Positions 49,902 to 57,964 of a stretch of DNA of 64,000 nt are shown one piece after another (position 1 is the first letter of the stretch; each line of letters opens with the position of its first letter). Under the pieces are notes generated by a model that was not told the DNA's origin, ran no database searches, and saw only the letters and a list, made by a program, of their open reading frames with translations. Both the position numbers and the translations under genes were made by a program. The stretch is from Sipunculus nudus (taxonomy: Eukaryota; Annelida; Sipuncula; Golfingiida; Sipunculidae), in NCBI GenBank assembly GCA_026874595.1, contig CM049306.1, positions 75,329,642-75,393,641 on the forward strand, written 5' to 3'.

Positions 49902-50279
49902 TTATACATATATGTATAAAAATATATATTATTTATATAAGTTCACGATAAACCACCGTACGTTTATTTCGGTAATTCAGAAATACTTGAACATATAATT
50001 AATATCCAGATTTAATAATCAGAATTATTATTATTATTATTATATAATTAAACAACTGCATAGACACATTAATATAACAAATTAAATTATTATTAAATAT
50101 ATTTACTTACCAGACCACTGCAGTTCAGCTGCAAGTTTTGCCATCAGTCGTTTTTTGTTTTCTCTATCCCAGTACTCTTTACAGCTAGTATCCCACAATG
50201 CAGGGTGTTCCTGGATCAGTTCTATCAGGAGAAAGTTTTGTTCCTTTATCAGCATGTCCTGTTCTCTTGTTGTAGCCAT
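44250..50279 (-). CDS. MADF-BESS domain protein (Adf-1-like), three exons, whole coding span
   Basis: Joining 50279-50111, 49693-49506 and 44750-44250 gives 285 residues. All three joins use GT...AG sites (both donors GTAAGT) and keep the reading frame. Residues about 17-107 form a MADF domain, a Myb/SANT-like DNA-binding fold, with the hallmark LIELIQEHPALWD and a KWPYFDAL-type end. A basic PKRKRR stretch (145-150) could be a nuclear signal. About 177-218 are six copies of a Y-S-V-P-S-Q-V heptapeptide. Residues 227-263 are a BESS motif, a protein-interaction segment that follows MADF in Drosophila Adf-1, Dip3 and Stonewall. The expected role is sequence-specific DNA binding in the nucleus. 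MADF proteins occur both as host transcription factors and as exapted or active transposon-associated proteins; nothing here decides between them. A poly(A) signal lies at 43959-43954, about 290 bases past the stop. Confidence 0.85.
44461..44590 (-). repeat. 21-bp coding minisatellite within MADF-BESS exon 3
   Basis: About six 21-bp units encode the Y-S-V-P-S-Q-V heptapeptide. The unit length is a multiple of three, so copy-number change would keep the frame. The repeat joins the nuclear-signal region to the BESS motif. Confidence 0.85.
44820..45150 (+). repeat. Dispersed repeat family B, copy 2 (in MADF-BESS intron 2)
   Basis: See the copy at 31440-31860 for shared words. This one includes GCGCAGAATCG.ACTC near its start, mirrored as CGATTCTGCGCAGT in the inverted copy at 57400-57560. 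Confidence 0.55.
46089..47157. mobile_element. Non-autonomous hAT-type element in MADF-BESS intron 2
   Basis: Both ends read CAGGGTTGGCCA inward. Flanks are ACTTGGGC (46081-46088) and ACTGGGGC (47158-47165), an 8-bp target duplication with one change. Sub-terminal regions are rich in GCCGGCTTT and ACTGGCTATTACTGG words on opposite strands. No transposase frame is visible. Termini and duplication length fit the hAT superfamily. Confidence 0.85.
47166..48150. other. Intronic repetitive sequence with GGTGGCGCCACC-like words
   Basis: Near 47325, 47470 and 47600 the pattern (G)GC.CCACCAGTC.TGTGTA.GA recurs at about 140-bp spacing, suggesting a decayed tandem repeat. No coding is supported. Confidence 0.4.
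48154..48320. mobile_element. Truncated copy of the CAGGGGCGGATCCAGG element
   Basis: The left end is CAGGGGCAGATCCAGGATTT, with the internal words CAGGACTGATG, CCCAGGTCC and GAAACCC shared with 50820-50988. The right terminus is lost in a poly-G run at 48301. Confidence 0.6.
49506..49693 (-). CDS. MADF-BESS gene, exon 2 (C-terminal half of MADF domain)
   Basis: The acceptor CATACAG is followed by TGGATGAAG. Its first two bases complete the split valine codon begun in exon 1, giving VDEVQKRFSNLRTYYTREL, the expected continuation of a MADF domain. The exon ends in phase 0 at GACCTT before GTAAGTAC. Its length is 188 bases. Confidence 0.85.
49826..49898. repeat. (CT)n then (TA)n compound microsatellite in MADF-BESS intron 1-proximal region
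   Basis: CT units at 49826-49859 pass directly into TA units to 49898. It lies in the first intron (49694-50110). Confidence 0.95.
50111..50279 (-). CDS. MADF-BESS gene, exon 1 (N-terminal half of MADF domain)
   Basis: The exon begins at ATG 50279 and encodes 56 residues plus one base. It carries the first helices of the MADF domain (hydrophobic LLIELIQEHPALW, then DRENKKRLMAKLAAEL). It ends TCTG before GTAAGTAAAT, a near-perfect donor. A TATATAGG sequence lies about 33 bases upstream of the ATG (50319-50312) and may be a TATA element. Confidence 0.85.
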
Positions 50280-50819
50280 GGTGAGAGTGATTGCAAAGAG
50301 GAGAAGACCAACCTATATATGTGTGTTTGCAGTTTTGCTTGATCCAATTAGTTGCATAGATTCACCCTATAGACATATTATTGTCGCGCAGTCCTTGTAT
50401 AAATGCAAATGAAACCTGCTTGTATGGACGGGCTTATCGCTTATGGTGGGGCATGGTATTTTCTCAGATGTCGGGATTCAGGAGTGCAGGGTTCAGTTCT
50501 CGCCCGGAACCTTGGTCGGATCATTAAGCCTTAATAGGGTTTAAATGAGTAACTGTACATATGTGTGCTGGGAATAGAGGGAGTAAATCATGCTTGCTTA
50601 ATCTTCCATGAATTAAATGTAAAGATACTTCCTGAATTGACTCATATGAGGCAGGCTGAAGATCCGCAGCTTAATGGGGGAACAAAGCTTCAAAGCACTA
50701 ACTGCCAGAACATATCCATGTTTGAGCAAGACTATATAGTGATTAAGTTGTCTGTGCTGCATAATTCTGTCTGCCCTGTTTCAAGGTAAAACAGGAAAAT
50801 GTCACAGGAAATAAAGGTC

Positions 50820-50988
50820 CAGGAGCGGATCCAGGATTTTTGAAAAGGGGGGTCCAACCCAGGAGGACTGATGAACATCCTAAAAAAAGGTCATCAGGTC
50901 CGGAAAAGGGGGGTCCAGGCCGAAAATGTCGTCTAAAACCCTTTAAAAAAGGTTGTTTCGGGTGAAAAAGCCCTTGGATCCGCTTCTG
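50820..50988. mobile_element. 169-bp MITE with 5-bp target duplication, copy 1
   Basis: It begins CAGGAGCGGATCCAGG and ends CCTTGGATCCGCTTCTG. The flanks AGGTC (50815-50819 and 50989-50993) are identical direct repeats. The same family is present at 62317-62510 and 63465-63665. Confidence 0.88.
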
Positions 50989-51241
50989 AGGTCACAATTA
51001 TGGTAGGATATAAAATTATATATATAACTTTAATCAAAGCCGAATTGTGAGCATTAATTGCTATATAGAAAAACCTCATTTATACTAAAGGATTTTAATA
51101 TATTTTATTTCTATATTTAATTTAGGACAAAAATGACAAGAATTACAATTAAAATAGACCAACAAATAAAAGTTTCACCAACAGGGAATCGGGGTGGGTA
51201 ATGTAGAGGGCAAGGTCAGCATATGCACATATCACCATTTA

Positions 51242-51470
51242 AAAGTAAAGTAATAGTAATAGTAATAGAAGCCAAATTATAGTAATAGTTAAAGTAATAG
51301 ACGAAAAAATGTTGTAATAGTAATAGATTGATTAATAAGTAATAGTAATAGTAATAGTAACAGAACCACTCTAATAGGACCCATCCCTGATGGTGGACGG
51401 ACATTTCGGACACGGACATTCCGGACTACGACGTTTCGGACGGGCCTTTTTGCACGGGAGGACGTTTCGG
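51242..51470. repeat. (AATAGT)n-like array followed by CGGACGTTTCGGAC repeats
   Basis: TAATAG units dominate 51242-51362. From 51393 to 51473 the word GGACRTTYCGGAC occurs about four times. It is non-coding. Confidence 0.8.
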
Positions 51471-51667
51471 ACAGATCAATATTATTACCAGGAAATGACC
51501 TTTTGTTGTTATAATTTTTAAAGTATCAATGTACCCATATGTTTAATGATATAATATTCATTTGTTTCCAAAATATGGGGGATTAAATGGGGGTTCATGT
51601 GAAAGTGTTTTTTTATCTCTGGTAATCACGACGGACCGCGGTTATATGAAAGGAAACATGGAGTTTA

Positions 51668-51735
51668 CAGCGGCGGATCCAGAGAAAAGCGCCCGAGGCG
51701 AGCACTCACCCCCCCCCCCCCCCCCCCCCCGTTTG
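51668..51735. mobile_element. Fragment of the CAGGGGCGGATCCAGG element
   Basis: The left terminus CAGCGGCGGATCCAGAG is present and is followed by a poly-C run. The right terminus was not found. Confidence 0.45.
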
Positions 51736-51849
51736 TCTTATGTGGAATTATGCGCAATAGGTATTTTAGGTGGCAATTGTGTCGGGAATTCCCTGGAGCA
51801 ATTGAAGTATGAATGCGGTCACTTATTGTTAATGATTTGATGTATAAAA

Positions 51850-53130
51850 TGAGAATATTAGAGGATTGTCACAGGTAAAATGACACATACTGCATACATA
51901 GCCTAGCCAAGTTTTTGTCTGTGCTCCGTCCTGCTCCAGAGACGAACAAATGGCTCCCAATGGAGGATTCTATAGCCGTGACAATCCGACTCAGTTGGCA
52001 TCGGATACTAGTAATAGGGCTGGCAAGCCTACTCGAGTCGTGATACAAGTAATATCGCACTGGTCTTGCATCAGGTTGCATTCATATTGTGGTAAACGGC
52101 CCATAATCTCAATATTATGCTAAGCATGATGAAATAACACAGTATAGTACACATGTGAGCTCAAGACCCAAACTGAAACACCGTCTCCACGGACTGGAGT
52201 CTTTTCCTGTATCGCCTGCAAGCTGCCTGCGTCCTGCAACCCGTGCAAGCCATGCTTACGTTCGATCATGCGGTCATAAATTCAACAAACATACCTAGGG
52301 GTTTACCAATGTGCTGGGTTAAATCCGAACTTTTCTCGCTCATGTTTGGTATTATTAGAAAGTAAACAAAAATGCTAACGCTTGGTCTGGTTTATGTAGC
52401 CCTGCCTAGGGCTTTAGTGTATTGATGTTTAGTGCTAAAATGCTTCAAATGAAATGTGATTCCATGTACCGATAGACGCGACGTAACTCATTTCTAGCTC
52501 TTATCACTAAAGCCCTGTAAAGTCCGTATGGTGAATCCCTAATATTTGCATATTAGGGCGTCACAAAGCTCCTGACGATTACCTCGCATTTGCATATCAG
52601 GCCGCCTGGCCTCTTGTGAATGCCATCGTTGCTATGAGGAGGCTAACAGCGACCCATAGGCAATAGATATCTCAAACCGCTTGGTAACATTCGCACTTAA
52701 ATCATGCATGTTTTCAGAAAGTCCATACAGGACCTTCGTGTCCTATGATATATCTCTGCTGTTCGAACATGCGGTCCATGGGCCAAATTCAAGTGCATTG
52801 TGGACAATGTCGCATCGATTGTGTACTGTGTATTTGTTTGTGTTCAAGTTACACATGAAAGTCTTGCAACTGTTGAGTTGCCAACACGCTGAACGTAGTG
52901 ATCGTTTCAGTCAGCCGGTACATGAATAACAGTGTGACTGCGTTCGTCGCGGTGGACCTGAACATCTCACGCTGATTGGCTGAGCTGGAGAAACATTTTA
53001 AAATGAGCCTGCTGCGATAAGCAATGGTCTGATAAACGGTGACACACTGACTCACTGAAGCTAAGGGTTATAGTGTTAAAAATCTTGCCGTACTCAAATA
53101 GCCGAGGACCTAAACATATGAAGACTGATA
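51850..53130. other. Non-coding, largely non-repetitive sequence with paired octamers
   Basis: No gene is supported. Two POU-type octamers ATTTGCAT lie at 52544-52551 and 52588-52595 in sequence free of recognised repeats. Confidence 0.35.
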
Positions 53131-53136
53131 AAATGG

Positions 53137-53138
<2 letters not shown>

Positions 53139-53192
<54 letters not shown>
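53139..53192. repeat. (AT)n microsatellite
   Basis: An AT run followed by a short palindromic TA stretch. Confidence 0.95.
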
Positions 53193-53194
<2 letters not shown>

Positions 53195-53219
53195 TATATA
53201 TATATATAGTAAGCTGGAA

Positions 53220-54520
53220 GCCCTCAATAGGCGGTTACTGAATTAACCATTAATCCTTACGTCACTGGGAAAGACCTTAGTTCAGCGAGGCGGTGATGTG
53301 TGGCGCTGACTGCCCGGAATGGCCCAAGTTTACCAGTCGATGAAATAAGAGGGTCAGAGAGTAGTAATTAGTCATGTAAATTGCCGCGTGGTAGCAGTAC
53401 CGGCACTAAATGCGACACAGTGAGAGCCGTTTGAAATCTTTGTCAGAGCCATTTCATTGACTGGGCTAGTCTATGGTTCATGTTGATTGACAGTGTACCT
53501 GTAGGCCATGAAGCGTTGTCAGAAATGACGAAAATATTTGCATCTTCATAAGGCCTTATAATGCGTTCCTCAGAATTAGATGTAAAGACACTCTGGCGCC
53601 AGTAATCTGGTCGTAATGCTAGAGAGTCGATTTGACGCTAGGGATTCTCATGATCCTGCATCTTGTGTCATCTAATCAAAGGTATCTTTTTCAGGCGCGG
53701 GTTACCTTGTTTTCTTGCCCCGTAAATAGTATTCATTACAGTCCTGGAACAGAGTTGCAACTCCATTCATAATCCTTGGTGTTAGATGGCCTTTATCCAT
53801 AACATAGCCTCAGTGGTATCAGTATGTAACAGTGGTGTAAAAGTCACAGAAAAAAGGTCACAGGAAAAAAGTCACTAATTGGGTAGGAATAAAGTTCCTT
53901 CAATAAATACTCAAATAGCAGCAAAATTTAAAAACTAATGAAGTGAGAATTTAAAGGTATTTTTGTCGATTCGTGTCCGTTTCCCTACTGAAAATAGTGA
54001 CTTTATTCCCTATCCCCATTTGTAACTTTTTATGGTGAATATACTTCCAAACGGAATTTTTACTTTTTGTCTATGTCACCCTAATCGTTATAGTACAAGC
54101 AAAGTTACATTTTTACCTCTTTATTTACTGAGCGATCATATTTTGTCTCTGCTAATAAAACACTATGGTTAAATCAGGGATATAACTGCAAAATGTTTAC
54201 ATAATTGACAAAAGGTTATATATACATATATGTAAATACGTATGACTGAATTTTATGAAAATTAACTCATAATGTCATTATACAGGTCATGCCTGTGCAG
54301 GTGTGCGTCTTGAAACATCATTTATTATGCAAGTCTAGATTTTATCCCAGTCTCCATGCAGGTTTTTGAGTATTCCAACTGCATGGGTGACATTGACATA
54401 TTATTGCGTGAAAAATTGAATACCGTCAGATGAGGTAAAAAAACTGTGGCGTCAACTTATCGTCAAGGTTGGGGGGGGGGAACTTTTTTTTTAATATAAA
54501 TCTGTTAATATTAAAACATG
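53220..54520. other. Non-coding sequence, nothing recognised
   Basis: The interval is mixed-composition DNA without shared repeats, splice-consistent exons or RNA genes that I could identify. Confidence 0.4.
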
Positions 54521-54526
54521 TATATC

Positions 54527-54569
<43 letters not shown>

Positions 54570-54597
54570 ATATATATCCATATATATCCATATATAG
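54527..54597. repeat. (TA)n followed by 10-bp CATATATATC tandem repeats
   Basis: The TA array passes into three copies of a 10-base variant unit. Confidence 0.93.
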
Positions 54598-55170
54598 CGT
54601 AATGGTGAAATTATAGAACTTCAGAGATTCGCTCTAATGTCATAATTACAGTCAGTCATATCAATTAATGCAATGATTTGTAACGTCATTTTAATAACCA
54701 CAGTAATCTGCTTTTATCTTATCAGACAGAAGAAACTTGGCACATGGAAAACGGTCAGAAAAAGATTTATTAAAAGAATCTTAATTATTATATGCTCATG
54801 AATTACTATGTGGTGGCATGCTAATTCATGTGGAATGGTCAGCACCTAAGAGAATACATGTACCTCATTGTGAAATACGAACCATTATGACGTTATCCTA
54901 GGGTATAAATTGAGGTTATGTGATTGACAGATTCAGATTGCTGTTTTGTGTCTGCTTTTGATGAAACATGACTTCTTAATTCAATGTAAACATTAACAGC
55001 ACTCAGATGCCAACCCAGACAGTTCTGTCTTGTTAAAAATATGATAACAGGGACTATTTTTTAGATTTATACTGGTAATTGTGACGGTCCTACGGTTACA
55101 GGACCCAGCCAAGGAGCTAACTTGCACAGATATTCCTAGCAAGCTTGAAGAACGCTCCCACAGACATATG

Positions 55171-55330
55171 CAGTAAAATCTCGCTAACACGACCCCCTGC
55201 GGGACCAGCCAAAGTGGTCGTTTTAGCGGGAAATTTGTATGATGGTTTACATTAGGGCGGGATAAAAAATATGGTCGTCTTCGCAGGGGTGTTCGTCACA
55301 GAGGGGTTGTCGTCAGGCTAGATTCCACTG
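55171..55330. mobile_element. 160-bp pogo/Tigger-type MITE
   Basis: The left end is CAGTAAAATCTCGCTAACAC. The right end, reverse-complemented, begins CAGTGGAATCTAGCCTGACG. Internal GTGGTCGTTTTAGCGG is typical of such elements. The expected TA target sites are decayed to TG and TT. Confidence 0.55.
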
Positions 55331-55565
55331 TTCATCTGAATAAACATCAAGTAGCATAAATAAAGGAGTAAACAACACTGCAGGTCGTGAAAACGGTGAA
55401 ATTATATACACTGTATTAATTGACTGTTTGGTGAAACGGCAACGTCTTTACAGTCTCAACAATGTTTTATTTTGTGTAACATTTATGTTGTTCAACAGAA
55501 ACCACAAGAAATGGTATTGTTTAAGGGTAAAACGGTCTATAGGTACATATAGATATTATTACCCC

Positions 55566-55680
55566 CCCCCCATAAAAAAGGATACGTTTTCACCCGTATT
55601 TGTTTGTTTGCTTGTTTATTAACCCCCCCCCCCCAAAAAAGGGGATACGTTTTCACCCGTACTTGTTTGTTTGCTTGTAA
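55566..55680 (+). repeat. 63-bp tandem duplication with poly-C
   Basis: GATACGTTTTCACCCGTA is found at 55581 and 55644. Each copy has a poly-C and poly-A run before it and TTGTTTGTTTGCTTGT after. Confidence 0.92.
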
Positions 55681-56064
55681 GGATGAGACATCCATGGGCC
55701 AGGGAAGACCTAAATGTTTGTGCAGATCTGGATGATGGGGTGTATTTAGTGGGATTTAAAAGTCATGAAAATTGCAGATATTTATCGTGCTTTTATATGC
55801 CATACGTCGGGCATCCTTAAAGCCAGATATTTACTGACCCTTTATACAATTTGTGGTTTCTGGATTACTCTTCACATGTATGTGTTAATGAACTCTAGGT
55901 AATTACTCTTAGCAAAATGTTTATAAAACCTCTGTGATGAATAACTTGGCTTGTTTATCAACAAGCTGTAAGTAAACACAGCAATGTTGACAAACGGAAA
56001 AACTATGTTGGCTAAGATGGTTGGTTACATATTTGCGGAAGTTGAATGGTCACTAGTTGCAAAA

Positions 56065-56821
56065 GGTGGGCACTAGTTTAGCGGCTTACTTGTGTGAAGT
56101 TGTATTTAGACTGGTACCCCATCATATATTTGAGGTGGCGCCACCGCGTGCCTGCGTCAGAGACTGAAAAGTAATGATCGCGTGCTCCGGGATCCAAGGA
56201 TTACACAGTTTTTTTCAATGTGTTGCCAATTTTGTAGTTTTACCAATACGTCATTCTAGAGTTTGAATCACTGGAATCAAAATTATGCAAAAGTATAATA
56301 TATATTCATAACTTTTATAATCAAAACAGTCGCGTGCTCCGGGATCCAAGGATTACACAGTTTTTTCAATGTGTTGCCAATTTTGTAGTTTTACCAATAC
56401 GTCATTCTAGAGTTTGAATCACTGGAATCAAAATTATGCAAAAGTATAATATATGATCATAAAAACCGAATTTGATAAAAAAGATACATGCTCAGGGTTT
56501 GTGTTAGGGGTGTGTGTTTCAAACCAGACTGGTCGCAGCCAAAGTGAGACCGGCATGACACACCGTATGAAACAGAAAAGGTATACGTACTGATAATTTT
56601 ATCTATAAGTTACAATATAACCGTTTTATGTGACAGCAAGCTGAAACGTATGTACAGCTGAGCCACAACACGTGAAGCGATTAGGAGGTCCGCTTGGCGT
56701 ATGTTGTCATGAGCTTGTCTCCAGAAGTACTTTGGAACCGGCCTTTTCTACCTCCATAAAAAAGAAAAAAATGAGTCGGTACCAATCGAGACACCAGTAA
56801 GCCGCTAAACTAGTGTCCACC
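56065..56821. mobile_element. 757-bp non-autonomous element, 31-bp inverted termini, 9-bp target duplication
   Basis: The left end reads GGTGGGCACTAGTTTAGCGG and the reverse complement of the right end GGTGGACACTAGTTTAGCGG; 29 of the first 31 bases match. GTTGCAAAA stands immediately outside each end (56056-56064 and 56822-56830). A 9-bp duplication with long termini points to a Mutator-like element. No transposase is encoded. Confidence 0.9.
56179..56465 (+). repeat. 152-bp tandem duplication inside the 757-bp element
   Basis: CGCGTGCTCCGGGATCCAAG starts at 56179 and 56331. The two copies are nearly identical, differing by one T in a homopolymer and by the tail. Confidence 0.95.
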
Positions 56822-57399
56822 GTTGCAAAATGCACTTTACAAAACCCTGGTTCATCTGACTTGCCATCAGATGTTCTTGTTGATGTGTTTTGGTTATTTT
56901 GGGGGAGTACTCTACATCAAATTAACACACTGATATACATGTATATAAAAATAAAAGAACTGTGTGTGATTGGGTCGCCGTTTTCTGGGCTATTTTTTTT
57001 ATCAAGGTTCAAGTGATTATCTATAGTTAATAGACGTAAGAATAGGCCCCTTAAATGTATAAATACAATTGTATAAATATAAGTATTAACCCTGTTTTTT
57101 CTCTTTGTATTTAATTGTTGACGGAAAAAAACACAAACACACACCTCACCCTTCCGTAAGAGGTCATTTCTGCTACAACCGAACCTCTTCCAATGATGGG
57201 ACCGCCCGGACTTCTTGTCTAGCTCAACTGTCAAACTTTAAAACCAAAATGTGTTTCATTTTAAGGAAACATCTTCTGTTTTCATTTCACATGCGTATGC
57301 TAACAAAATACCACTAATTCCTTGAAGTCCAAACCACAAAGATACCCAAGTCTATGTAATTTGCCTTGAAACAATTCTTGTCCAACTTATTTGAACGGA

Positions 57400-57560
57400 C
57401 AACATTAGGCCTACCTTCTTAACTACATTTATACCGACGCCGCTGGTGTATTCAGAAGCCCCGGTGCATTGTGGATGGCAGATTTTGAAGCACATAAACC
57501 CTATCCAGCAGAATCATACTCTCCTGAGTCCGATTCTGCGCAGTGTACACACACCTCTGT
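57400..57560 (-). repeat. Dispersed repeat family B, inverted copy 3
   Basis: GAAGCCCCGGTGCATTGTGG and CGATTCTGCGCAGT are the reverse complements of words in the copies at 31.4 and 44.8 kb. It lies 100 bases 3' of the PAN/Thr-rich gene stop codon and may be part of its 3' UTR. Confidence 0.55.
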
Positions 57561-57653
57561 CAGTAGTTCATTTTAGCGTTCGGGTTATATGTGTAGATTA
57601 AAGTCCAGCCAACTGCCTGGTCTCTTCTACTCCAGGTACCTTGTTATTGTACC

Positions 57654-57964
57654 TCATAAAATCGGTTTCTTGGAAGAAAAGCACGTGTACTGCCCTTCCT
57701 CGACCGCCGCCTCGAAGGATGCTGGGATATCCACGTAAATGTTCGGGGGATTGGGTAATGTCCGGGCACACGTGAAGACATGGAGGTTGGAATGGTGCAA
57801 TTGGTACTCCATGGTCTCGGTAAAGTACAAAGTTTTCACACTGCCCTGCGTGCCCTCAGCTATGATACAACCCAAAGGTGAAGCAGGGAGACCCAGTGCT
57901 TCCAGATCTTCCGGGCCAGATATACTGCTCCCTGTATTTGGGTCTATCCCTTCATTGTTTCCTC
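57654..57964 (-). CDS. PAN/Thr-rich protein gene, exon 3 (C-terminal orphan region and stop)
   Basis: The acceptor CTTGTTCCAG precedes GAGGAAACAATG. Its first two bases complete the glycine codon split at the end of exon 2. The exon runs 102 codons to TGA. Base composition (about half G+C) stands out from the AT-rich surroundings, as expected for coding sequence. Confidence 0.77.

Larger units (their letters stand above)
55840..57060 (+). repeat. Dispersed repeat family C, copy 2, interrupted by a transposon
   Basis: The left part (55840-56064) matches 61250-61480 and the right part (56822-57060) matches 42200-42320. The element at 56065-56821 splits it. Confidence 0.7.
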
